Positions 24,194 to 35,060 of a stretch of DNA of 64,000 bases are shown here, piece after piece. The stretch lies in assembly GCA_025506515.1 (NCBI GenBank), contig CM046445.1, positions 151,501-215,500 on the forward strand. The letters run 5' to 3'. How positions within the stretch are numbered: the first letter of the stretch is position 1; each line of letters starts with the position of its first letter. A program made the position numbers and the translations under genes. Origin of the DNA: Flaveria trinervia. Lineage: Eukaryota; Streptophyta; Magnoliopsida; Asterales; Asteraceae. A model generated the notes under the pieces. The model made no database searches, was not told the DNA's origin, and was given only the letters and a program-made list of their open reading frames with translations.

Positions 24194-24929
24194 ATGCCTC
24201 CACAAAGAAGGCCTCTTAATGATGTTCATAAGTAGGAATTGGAACAACGTATTATGGCACGGATGGAGGAGCGTTTAGATCAATTTTTTTATTAGTTGGC
24301 TTATCAAATGCAAGATCTGTTGAATCAGAGAAGGTGTAATCATAACCGTTGTGAAGCAAGAGAGGAGGAAAATCATGAGGGTGACGGTTCTTCTGATGAT
24401 GAACGCGTACCGCTGGATCGAAGGGGTGATAGGGGTGATAATAGGCGTTGGGAGGTAGGAATGCGAACCAGTATTCTTGAATTCGATGGTGATACTTTGA
24501 ACCCAAAAAAATTCATTGATTGGTTTGTTGTTGTTGAATAAGTGTTCGAATTCAAGGAGGTTCCTGAAGACAAAAAGGTTTCATTGTTCGCTACCAGGCT
24601 ACGTGTAAGGGCTTCTACATGGTGGCAACAACTGAAATTGACCCGGGAGAGAGTTGGAAAGCCAAGGGTCACAACTTGGAGGAAGATGAAGAAGTGCATG
24701 AGGGCCAACTTTATTCCTCATAATTACAAGCGATTAGTACCAATGGTTACAAAATTTAAGACAGGGGTCCAAGACTATTGAGGACTACACAACAGAATTC
24801 TACCAATTAATTGCAAGAAATGATATTCAAGAAACTGAAGAACACCTTGTTTCCCGTTATATTGGTGGACTAAGGGTCATGGAATTCATTAACATGTTTG
24901 ACCCGGTGACACTTTCTCATGCTCATCAA
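24194..24929 (+). pseudogene. Gag of element E, 5' part
   Basis: It starts with ATG at 24194 (MPPQRRPLND). Stops occur at about 24233, 24290 and 24539. A charged segment (SSDDERVPLDRRGDRGD) leads to the capsid-like core: FDGDTLNPKKFIDWF, then VFEFKEVPEDKKVSLFATRL, STWWQQLK and MRANFIPHNYKR, the retrotransposon gag pattern with the WW pair. A one-base shift follows at about 24780. The frame is cut at the insertion of element G and resumes at 44053. Confidence 0.8.
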
Positions 24930-27650
24930 TGTAACATCCGCAATTTTAAAGACTTAAACCCAAACCCAAATACTTTTGAGTCTATTTCAAAAATCAAATT
25001 CATTAGTTAGCAATTTAATTTATTTACAACTTTCAAATACAATAATTATAGCATTTATTAAAAATCTATTTATTAAATTATTTAGCATTTTGTAAAAATT
25101 TTGTGATTTTAAAATCTATATAAAATATAAAGGTTGCTTGTTATTTACGATTTTTATTATAATATAAAATTAAATTGTAAAGCTTTTATAAATATTAAAA
25201 GGTTCATAAAGATTTTTTTTCTGAGAATAAATTTTATTAGTTAACTGGATATGATTTTACAAACTTTAGGGATTGAATTGCAAATCTTAAAACTCAAATG
25301 AAGAGTTTTTGCATAAAATAACAATGGATTAAAGATCAGGGGCTAAATTGTAATTTGTTTAAAACACCCAACCAAACCCCCCATCCCCGATTTCCCGGCC
25401 ACACATCCGTCGCAAGTCCGGCAAGCTCCGGCGACCACCAAACCAACTGAAACGCTTGATTTACTTGCAATTAAATCGTTTCTAAACCATTTCACACCAG
25501 TTTGGAACATAAAGTCGTTGTTAATTGAATTAAATAGGTTGATTAAGGTCGCGTTCTTAAAACCGAAACATTCTTTAAAAACTTGAACTCGATCGTTATG
25601 AAACAGTATTAAATCAGATAATATAACCATGATGAAACCTGCAACTCAACTCCTTTGAACTGTCTACGACTTCAATTTCATACAAAACACACATATACCC
25701 ATTAACAAGTACTACTTTCTCTCACCCTGCAACTTAATCGGGATCCATGTTCGAAGCTATATTAAACCCAATTGAAAGAGGGCTTTGAATCTTATTCACC
25801 TACCGAACCTTCATGCCAACTTAATTTGATTTTCATCAACGTATGCATCTCGAACCTTAACCACAATAGACTCGACATTCTAACCATGTGTTCATCCTCA
25901 TTTCGATTGAATAAAGGTAATTGAATACATCTTCATACTCGGTTTCACTTAGGGAACAAAAACCCTAAGTTTGATTTCATTATCATGATCGAATCAATGT
26001 CCAATTGAATTCAATCCATTCTAGGGTTTATGTGAAATTGGGGGAAATCGAAACTGATACTTTAAAACATTTAGAGGATCACCTTATAAGATCTGGGCTT
26101 CTAGCCTAACCGGTTATCATGTCACCCTTGAATACAAGAGGTCCCGGGTTCGAACCGGGCCTTTGCCATTTTTTTGTTTTTTTCATTAGTTTTTTTTGTA
26201 TAATTTATAATTCAAAAAATTAATATATATTAATAAATTACAATAAAAATTATGTTGTTAACTAAGTTATTACAGAAAATATCAACTTAATTTTAAAAGT
26301 TTAACACTTATAATTCTTAGATTTATTAATATTTTTTTAGGAATAAAAAATTTTACCACGTTATGAATATATTATAGTTCAATGATTATTTAAATAATTA
26401 ATTATGCAAATGATTATTTAGATGATTATTTAAATATTAATTATTCAATGATTTATTTAACCATGTTAAATCATAAATAGTTAATAAATTTACTCGTTAA
26501 CTTTTATTTACTTTATTCTTATATTTTTAGGGTTTTGTATTACAAAACCTTTGTATTAAATCATTTTTAAAGCCCAAAACTTTATAAAATCATTTTAAAT
26601 AATTTTAACGTCATTTAAATAAGTATTTAATTAATTCTCGTTAACAAGCTTTAAATAATTAATTAGTTATTTTGGCGTATTATACTTAATTTTTATTAAA
26701 TCAACAACTTAAATTGTTGAGATGTTTTTAACTATTCTTAAACTTAATTGATTTGTTTTATCTTTATTAAAGCAAAAACGATTCACTATTTTTCTTAATT
26801 AATTAAACCCCCGAATTCCCAATTGAACCCTAGTTCACGCTTATTCATTAATCTTACTTTTATACTTAACCTTGGAATAATATATATATAATATATGTTA
26901 GGTATCTTGTAAAAAAAATCGTTGGAGCCTCGTTTAATCTGTTATCATCATTCTTACACTTATTTTTCCAAGTGAGTATTTCTATACCCCTTTTTCATAT
27001 TTTCACACTTTGGGGTGAAACATGTTACCTTATAAACATTGCACTTTTAAACACGTTTGATGCTTGTAAAGTTATGGCATCTTACTTGTGTGTTGTGGTT
27101 AGTTGAACTTTGTAGCTACCATGTAATGTCGAATATATGTACAATCATTAACTATTGCTAGCCTGGCGACGTCATAGATCTATGGGCCTGACAAGCCTGC
27201 TTAGTTGATCCAAGTACACTTTGCTAATCGTATATACTTGTAAACATTTGAGACTTGTAAAACTTTGTCAAGGTTTGATTGTGCATTCTGTCTTACATCC
27301 CTAGTTACTTTGTTCTCTAACTTACAACATGAATTCCATCTCTTATATACTTATGTACTGAAAACTCTGGAAATCTCACCAACTTTCAAAGTTGACCCTT
27401 TTATTTTTAACATGTTTCAGGTTTACTACTTGTGGATTCTCTTTGTGCTCAAATAAGGCTTGGACCTAGTTTAACTTAACATGTTATTTCTTTGTTTGAT
27501 GCTTTTGTATTATATGAACTTATTTGTCTTGTAATGTTTTAATAAATAGTGATATTTCATTATATTTCAACTTAATTAGTTACATGTGCTATGAGCAATC
27601 GTCTCCCATTCGTCTGCCCCGATGATTCCGCCGTCGGTCGGGGTGTGACA
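24930..27650 (+). repeat. 5' LTR of element G
   Basis: From tgtaacatccgc to cggtcggggtgtgaca. It matches the 3' LTR with scattered substitutions and small indels. Landmarks: a tRNA-like module at 26095-26175, a very AT-rich tract at 26170-26960, and a block near 27145-27240 (ttgctagcctggcgacgtc ... gggcctgacaagcc) shared with the LTRs of D and C. Confidence 0.9.
26095..26175 (+). other. tRNA-like module with A-box and B-box, 5' LTR of G
   Basis: An A-box tagcctaaccgg (26102-26113) fits the RNA polymerase III consensus TRGYNNANNNGG at every fixed position. A B-box ggttcgaacc (26147-26156) follows after 33 bp and a run of seven T (26169-26175), a possible terminator, 12 bp later. The B-box sits in a cccgg/ccggg stem like a T-arm; cttg...caag pairs where an anticodon arm would be. 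No convincing acceptor stem is seen, so it is not a normal tRNA gene. Homologous modules occur in the LTRs of D and C. Confidence 0.6.
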
Positions 27651-27653
27651 GAT

Positions 27654-27666
27654 TGGTATCAGAGCC
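27654..27666 (+). other. Primer binding site of element G
   Basis: TGGTATCAGAGCC, three bases after the LTR end at 27650; complementary to the 3' end of initiator tRNA-Met. Confidence 0.85.
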
Positions 27667-28131
27667 ATGGTTATAAGGATTTAGGTTATTAGAAATGGAA
27701 TGACCTAGACTATAACTAAGTACCCTTACACATGAATCCTCTCATGTATTTTATATGCTTAGATAGGATTTTATATGCCTTATGTGTTTATACTTGATTA
27801 TGTGATTGTATGCCTTATGTGTTTTTGTTTATACCTTGATCTTTATCAATGCACACACCAACCTTAAATCCTATTCTAAGGCATTATATGCCTAAATCAA
27901 ATGGTTTTAAAAATGTGTTTTGAATCTCTATTCGTGGTTTTCAAAGTCTCGTCAAAGTCTATGTCCTATAACTTGAAACATGTAATGCTGGAAGAGTAGG
28001 ATGCGTGTATCTCAAGGTGTTCTGTCTAGGCAAGGTATTCATATAAATCCAAATCAATCGATGGATCCGTTTACCTTAACTGGGAACCCTTAGGGTGAGT
28101 GTTCGCTTATAGGGAACCCTTGTAGGATCGT
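27667..28131 (+). other. Internal leader of element G, left of the copia insertion
   Basis: Non-coding. It resembles the leader of element D (ggatttaggttattagaaa in both, at 27678 and 55268). Its last part, 28038-28114, recurs at 40526-40601 on the far side of the copia insertion. The copia LTR starts at 28132. Confidence 0.6.
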
Positions 28132-28930
28132 TGTTTCTCACTTAAACACAATGTTTTCTCTCAAACTCATATAGAAAGTAATAAAGAACATAGTAAGATA
28201 ATTTTCAAGATACTTTTATATATTAATTCTAAACTCAAATACAAGACTCTTACAGGTAGATGATCTGTTACTATGAGTTACAAGGAGAACCTATATATAA
28301 TACTATCTACAGCCGGATATACTTTGATATGCTGGGATCCTTTAGCTAAAGCCTATACTACAAGACTATAGTTAAGGTTCTCGGATAAAGTCTTATCTGA
28401 GATATGGTAGTCAGGACATGTCCCTGACTTACCTTTTTTCACCAACTAAAGTTGGTAACATGTACTATCATAAAAAGGTAAACAGTAGAATAAAGTATGG
28501 TGAACAACATGGCTCTTTAGGAAGAAGCCATGTTGTATCAAAAGTCTACAACAGAGTGTCAGAGACCATACTTGTGTCCACAGGTTCATACCAGTGTCTT
28601 CCGAAGGTTAAATGGCTTCGGAAGAGTAAGTACTTCCGAAGCCACTTATACTTCGGAAGAGGTTGCTTCTTCCAAGGCTTGGAAACTTCTTCTTTTCATC
28701 ATACTTCAGAAGTGGTCTTTTTTTTATTCTTCTATGTCTTGAACTTCAGAAGTATGCACTTGTCTTCGGAAGTAGAGTTCTGTCTTCGGAAGTTGGTCTT
28801 TCTCTTTGTCTTCGGAAGAACTCTACAACCTTCAGAAGTTCCATGTTAAGCTTCGAAAGCCTTTGCATGCAACACCAAAATAACTTAAGTGACATAGTTT
28901 TGGTTGCATAGCCTTCTTCTTGTTTCAACA
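28132..28930 (-). repeat. 3' LTR of copia element H (799 bp)
   Basis: On the plus strand tgtttctcacttaaac ... cttgtttcaaca, with tgtt/aaca ends. It matches 39653-40525 but lacks about 70 bp present there (39700-39770). From 28595 to 28860 it is packed with cttcggaag / cttccgaag motifs. Open frames in it are artefacts. Confidence 0.9.
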
Positions 28931-28940
28931 AACTCCCCTA
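28931..28940 (-). other. Polypurine tract of copia element H
   Basis: On the minus strand taggggagtt abuts the LTR start tgttgaaaca. Confidence 0.65.
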
Positions 28941-31900
28941 GGCTGATGCTATCAAAACTTCACTTGTCTTGACTTCTCAAAACTTTCAGCACCAAGGAGA
29001 GTAAATATTGTCTATCTCCTTGTTCTTCTCTGATGTGGTGCTGAGAAGCTTGTATAGATCCTTGGTAGACAGGAAATCCAGTTTGTCACCTTGGATAACA
29101 TGTACCTTTGTTGTTGCCCTCTGAAAAGAGTTAGTTGATGGGAACTGTAATTATATTCCCATCGAACTATAGGTTCCAATTTAGGACCTTCCACCATTTG
29201 TAGAAAGGCAACACCTTTTATGGGAGATCTTTCCTTGTCTTTGTCTTCTCATCTTTTACTCTTCTTTAATCTTTTCCTCTGCAGTTAACTCAGCTACATG
29301 AAGACTGCTGAGATGATTTCTGATGAGTGCAGCAGTTTCAGAGTTGGAGGGGTTGGAAAATGGCTTCTCTGCTAGCTCAGCAAGGTCGAACCTGCTGGAG
29401 TGTAGTAGAGAGGTTGCATTGAGTCTATTGACTTCACCATTCTCTCTTTCCATAAAAAAGTTGTGAGAAGGTTCATCGAACCTCCACTGGATTATCTTCC
29501 TTCTAGGCGCAAGAGACTGACTAGGATCTTGTCCTCTTTCTTTGTATCCAGTAGAGTCACTAGTTTCCTTATGAGCTTCTTCTCTTCATCATTTAAAGAG
29601 TTTGAGTTGAGGCCCAGAAGTCTCACAGCATGGTCCAAAGTTCCTCTAGGATGATCAAGGAATTTATCTCTTGTGAGGGAACTTGAAGAACCATTAACAT
29701 AGGTGATGTTGACAGAGTCTTCTACACAAAGACTTCGCTCAGAGTAGTGCGGTTGGCGAGCTTTGTCTTGATTGCCTTAAACTCCTCAAGAGAGAGATGT
29801 TGAGAAGGCTGAGGGGATGGTTTGGATGGTAATTGGGTAGATTTAGGTTCAGAGGTTCGGGCTAGTGTTTTGGGTTGGATGATGGGAAGTTTGGGTGGTT
29901 GAGGTAAGGGAGTAGGTGTGGGTAGTGATGTGGGTTCAAGGGTGAAAGGTTCAGGTTTAATAGTGAAGGGTAAGGATGAATGTTCAGGTTGTGGTTAGGT
30001 GGTAGCAGTGAAGGTCATCCCTTTTACCCTTCTATACATCTCTTTCCTTTTCCCCATCCGGATGTCAGCCTTAATTTCACGACAATCCGTTGGGGGTCCT
30101 TTCAGACATTGGACCCACCTGCCTTCCAGAGAAGCCATGAGCCCGAAGATAGTCCTTCATCCAAGCCTTCTCATTGAGCTTCTTGGAGGTAGTTACACTG
30201 GCTTCTTCTTCTTCTCTCTTGCCTTTTCTTTTGCAGCATTCTTCCTTTCTTTCTCCATTTGATCCTGCTCTTTGTTGTAGAGCAGAGGATGTATCATCAT
30301 TGTGTGGAGAAAGTTCTTGAAGATCAAAGCTCTCGGAGGTAGGAACGTCACCCTGTGTCTCCTTAGCTGCAATTCAGCCTCCTTGTGTTTCTCTTCCTCT
30401 ATCTCCAAGGCCAACCTGGCTTCTTCTTCAAGTTTCAGCCCGGTTGCCTTCTCCAGATCCACCACTCCTCTATAGTGCATGAGTGTTTCTTATTTAGCAG
30501 CTCCCAACTCAATGAGCTGGTCAAGATCTCCTCTTTCTTTTATTGATGACAGCCTCCTGATTGGATGCAGCTGCTTTTGTACTCGCAGCTAGCACTTCTT
30601 AGTTGAATTCTCTTTCTTCTTGAGTTTCTCAATCTTCTCCTCTTCCTGAAGCTCTTCCACAGTCATCTTCCTTTTTCTTTTGTCTTTGAAGATCCTGACT
30701 GTGGTGGTTCTTGAAGAGAGGTTCCTGATTATGAGAGGGCAGAGATGGTGTCTGGGATGGAGGTTGATTCAGAGGGTCTCGCTGTTCAGCTCAGAGATGC
30801 CATTTCAAGGATTGCATCTGTGATGTTCAGTTCCTCGGATATTTTAAACAGTCCTTCCGCAGCTTCCATTTCAGCTTTGGAAGATTCAGCTTGTTCTTCC
30901 GAGGCTTTAACTTCAGTTCTGAAGCAGAAGGAGATGCAAATTCTGTCCTAACTGTTCAGTTGCTGGGCCATCAGTCCTTATTTCCTCATCGAATTGAATC
31001 TTAGGTTCCATGTGGATCTTAGGTTGACCAACTTCTTCCATAGTGGTAGAAGGTGCAGTCAGCCTTTGAAGCTCTTCTGCTCCAAAGTAGATCATTGCAG
31101 CATCATGGCTTAGCTGCTCAAAGGAGGATCTCAACAGAAACTTGGTGAAGAGTTTGTAGAGATCACTGAGCATCCTTGGGTCAATCTGAAGAATGACTTG
31201 AGTGGCTCGGTCACTGTGATGATGGGAAAAGAAGATGTTAAAGTTGAAGGTCGGCTCTGTGGTTCCTCATGTGTTTGTCTTTGACATTCTCCCCCTTTTT
31301 GGTAGCATCATATTGAGAGCTAGATGAGCTAGAGGAAGAAGTCGATGAGACCTAAATAGGTACATGCCTAACAGACCTCTCTGTCTGTTTCTCAGCTAGT
31401 TGATCCTTGAGATTATCAATCTCAAGTTGCTGAGTGGCAGACCTGTTTCTAAAGTCCTAACCAAGGATTCAAGGTTTGAGGCTTTAGATAGAAGGTCTTT
31501 AACAGGAGTTGCATGCTTCCCTTATCTTCTTTTGAAGAATCATGGGGAGATGAGTTAACATACCTAGTATGTTCGCCTCACCACCAGATGTGGTTTCTTG
31601 GCACCCTGGTTTCCCATGCTCAATGATGTCTCTTTCAGAGTCATCAAAGGGCTCGGTTTCCATATATTCAGTGTGAGATATGTTACCACCATCCACAAGG
31701 TCCATTGAGGCACCTTCTGTAATGGCAGCTGAATCTACATAAGTCCCCTCCACTTCAGTGGGACTCACCTCAGTTATTGGTTGTTGATGGGGGCTAGAGA
31801 TCAGGGATTTCTCCGAGCTCTGTTGATCTTAAAGAGGGTATTGTAGATCAACTTCATTGCCATGGAGAGATGTTATCTCTTCATCCGTTTTGAATAGAAG

Positions 31901-33200
31901 GTCAGTGAAAGATAGGGAGGTTAAGCCTATTGACCCGAGACTTTGGTCAATGTCTACATGCATTGAGCCTTTGGTGGGGCTGTCCCTTGTAGCTGCTCAG
32001 AATAGTGTAGATACTCATTTTGAGGGCTGTTGGTTTGGGTATCGGGCTCCTGGGTTTGAGACTAAGGAGACTCAAAACCCAAATTGAGGTGAAAAGAGAG
32101 GGATGGAGAGACCTCTAACTGAGTGGGAGCCTCTGTTTCCACTCTAGTCTTTTTGGATAGATTCAACAAGGGTTCGTTTGGGGCGTCTTTGATAAGTGAT
32201 GGTGATGGGTGGAGAAGGTAGTGTTGGCATTGTGGTGGTGGTTGCTGGTGTGGGTTCATCACCTGTGGGGTGAACATGAATGTCACCAGGAGCTATGCGC
32301 TCAATCATACCTGGAAGCAGAGTGGTATACCTTCCAGTGAAGTTGGTGGATACATTCTTCAATGTTTTAAAGATGGTAGGCACATGTGGAGGACAATCAG
32401 AGCAGCTGCACAGACAGCATGCTCTGATCCAACTCACAGTTGATTATGTGTTGAAGGAACGTAGGATACATGAAGAATGTCTCCCTTTGCAGATTCCCTA
32501 TCAGATTTGAAAACACAAATCGTGAGTAATTGAAGCGCGGGCCTCTCACCAATCCATGAACTAAGCATCCTAGTTCATAAGGGATTTGATCCCATCCTCC
32601 GGATTTGTTGGACAAGCAATAAAGAACAACATGCAGGAGGAACTTCCAATTGTAGGAGAAGTTGAACTTGTAAACTATCGACCTGTTGATGTCTCCACCA
32701 TATCCCATTAGGATATAAGTGCTATCCAAATCTTCCTTAGGGAATTCAGTAGGAGCTCCTTCATCATGAAGCTCAAGGTGCTCCCTGCTGAGTTGTTCAG
32801 TGACGATCAACTCCTGTCCACAGATGCTAGACCGTAGTACACAAATCCCATTTAGGTTTCGACTTGACCATTTCCCCAAAATTCGGCCATTTGGTTGTGG
32901 TAAACAGTGGGGTAACGGTAAGGGCAGTGTAGTAGGTTGATTAGGTGAGAAAGGAGATGATTTCAGAGAAGTAAGCATCTCTTGAAGAATCAAGAAGTAC
33001 GACTTGGTTGTGCTGAGGGTTAAGTGCCATTTGGGAAAGGTGAATGTAGATGATTTTGAGCTTGGGTAAAGTTGGAGAGGAGAAATTTCTAGGGTAGTAA
33101 ATTGCAAGTAAGAAGATGAAATTGAACAGTCGAGATTATTTAAAAGAGGGTGGGAAGGCGGTAATGGAGGTTTGGATAAGGTGATGTGATGTTTTAGTGG
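28941..33200 (-). pseudogene. Extra reading-frame region of copia element H (env-like position)
   Basis: Read downward from about 33107. The first part (32397-33107) is one open frame with LIVTEQLSREHLELHDEG, FNFSYNWKFLLHVVLYCLS, RFNYSRFVF and MYPTFLQHIIN; it continues in shifted frame near 32400-32290 (VPTIFKTLKN, PGMIERI). I recognise this pattern from a long third frame carried by composite-family retrotransposons, function unknown. The next part (29000-31800) is charged and low-complexity, with coiled-coil-like EEEARLALEIEEEKHKEAELQ at about 30350-30420. No clear signal peptide or envelope motif is visible, so env-like describes position only. Many frameshifts. Confidence 0.55.
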
Positions 33201-33269
33201 ATGAAATGATAGTGGCAGTAAGGTTAAAATCAGTTAAAGAATCTAACATCATTAACAAAATCTTTGCTT

Positions 33270-33600
33270 TTTACAGTGTGGGGCCCAAGAGATTTATGTT
33301 ACACAGTAGAATCTCTTTTCCGAGTGGAAAACATTTCCTAAGGTAACTTGTCTTCCGAAGGCATTTCCTACTTCCGAAGCCAAAACTTTGCTTCCGAAGG
33401 TTAGAGTTGCTTCCGAATGGAGAATCTGTAAGTCTCGGAAGTAGATCTAATATGCAATCAATCTCTTCTTCCGAGGCCAAAAATTCTTCCGAGAAGAAAG
33501 TTATCCTTAGGAAATGTTTTCCCTTCGGAAGGAATTCACACTTAGAAAATTTTAGAGAGAACTTCTTGTAACAAGGCTTAAATTGTATTGACACAAGAAT
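33270..33600 (-). repeat. cttccgaag motif cluster between RNase H and the extra frame
   Basis: About ten copies of ttccgaag / cttcggaa and one-base variants between 33318 and 33535, the same palindrome as in the LTRs. It lies between the end of pol and the extra frame. The open frame over it (33271-33594) encodes repeat-derived FGS/LRK-type peptides and is not supported as a gene. Confidence 0.7.
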
Positions 33601-33632
33601 TACATATTAAAAGGATTTCAAAAGAGATTAAA

Positions 33633-34319
33633 TTAATCAATGTTTATCATCCCAATAGCTGTTATGAGATACTTAAATCTTTGTTCATCAAAAGCTTTGG
33701 TGAACAAATCAGCATATTGTTCATTTGAATCAACTTTGATTAACTTAATTAGATTTTTCTCATGAATATCTCTAATGAAATGATACCTGATGTCAATATG
33801 CTTTGTCTTGGAGTGCTTCACCAGATTTTCAATAATTGAGATAGCACTATTGTTGTCAATATGGATAGGAGTACTCATTAAGTTGAATCCATAATCTAAC
33901 ATCTGATTCTGAATCCATAGCAGTTGAGCACAACAGCTAGCAGCAGCAATGTATTCAGCTTCAACAGTTGATGTAGAGACACAGGATTGTTTCCTGCATT
34001 GCCATGAGATGATCCTTCCGCCAAGAAATTGGCATCCTCCTCATGTTGATTTCTTGTCAATATTGCAGCCTCCATAGTCACTGTTAGAGTATCCATAGAG
34101 ATTGAAATCCTTGTTTCTGGGATACCAGAGACCTAGTTTAGGTGCTCCTTTGAGGTATCTGAGAATTCTCTTTACAGCAGCTAACTGAGACACCTTTGGA
34201 GCAGCCTGATATCTTGCACAAATGCAAGTAGCGAACATGATATTAGGTCTACTAGCTGTTAGATACATTAGAGAACCATAATGCCCTATACTGATGTTGA
34301 TCAGTGTCCTCCCCCTCAA
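33633..34319 (-). pseudogene. RNase H region of copia element H
   Basis: From 34319 down: GSLMYLTASRPNIMFA, RILRYLKGAPKLGLWYP, YSNSDYGGC (the first catalytic Asp region), a frame change near 34090, then IHIDNNSAISI (Asp), KHSKTKHIDIRYHFIRD and the conserved QYADLFTKA end. It is the standard copia RNase H. The frame is broken between 33896 and 34096. Confidence 0.85.
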
Positions 34320-34326
34320 GGTCAGG

Positions 34327-35060
34327 TCAAAGATTATGGTTTCTGGGTTTGGGTGTCTTGGTAGGCTTGCAATCTTTCATTTCAAATCTTTCTAAGATGT
34401 CAGAGACATACTTAGATTGATTAATGAAAAACCTTTCCTTCATTTTCTTTAACTGAATTCCAAGGAAAAAGTCCATTTTTCCCATGGAACTCATCTCAAA
34501 CTTCTTCTTCATAATGCTCTCAAAGTCCTTACACATCTGGTCATTTGAAGAACCAAATATGATGTCATCAACATAGACTTGAACGAGCAAAATGTACTTT
34601 CCAGACTTTCTGATGAAGATAGTCTTATCAATGGTACCTCTAGTGTAGCCATTCTTCAGAAGAAACTGAGACAAAGTCTCATACCATAGCCTAGGTGCTT
34701 GGTGCAAACCATATAGAGCTTTATCCAACTTGCACACATAGTTGGGGTGTTGTGGGTCTTCAAATCCTGGAGGTTGGCATACATAGACTTCCCTATCTAT
34801 ATCCCCATATAGAAATGCACACTTGACATCAAGTTGATAGACACTGAAGTCCTTGGATGCAACATAAGCAAGGAAGATCCTAACTGCCTTAAGTCTTGCA
34901 ACTGGTGCAAAGAAATCAGTATAATTGATTCCTTCCTCTTGAGTGTATCCTTGAACTACAAGTTTTGCTTTATTCTTGATGATCAAGCCTCTATCATCTC
35001 TCTTGTTTCTGAAAACCCATTTGGTGCCTATAGGTACTTGACCAGATAGTAGCGGAAATA
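34327..35060 (-). pseudogene. Reverse transcriptase of copia element H
   Basis: The open part 34327-34986 holds KAKLVVQGYTQEEGINY, FAPVARLKAVRIFLA, QLDVKCAFLYGD (first catalytic Asp), ALYGLHQAPRLWY and the active site YVDD at 34564-34575, followed by FLGIQ. The box is intact and the central domain is uninterrupted for 219 codons. The N-terminal part (W-to-KRD region) is in another frame at 34987-35060, and a premature end near 34330 separates it from RNase H. Confidence 0.9.

Noticed and set aside
26095..26175. A functional tRNA gene
   Set aside because: A-box and B-box are present but no 7-bp acceptor stem or normal anticodon arm can be drawn, and the copy lies in an LTR.
28595..28860. Heat shock elements
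   Set aside because: The motif has TTC and GAA separated by one base, not the two-base spacing of the heat shock consensus.
28418..28911. Open frames in the copia LTRs (also 40237-40443)
   Set aside because: Entirely inside LTR sequence and made of the cttcggaag repeats; no family match.
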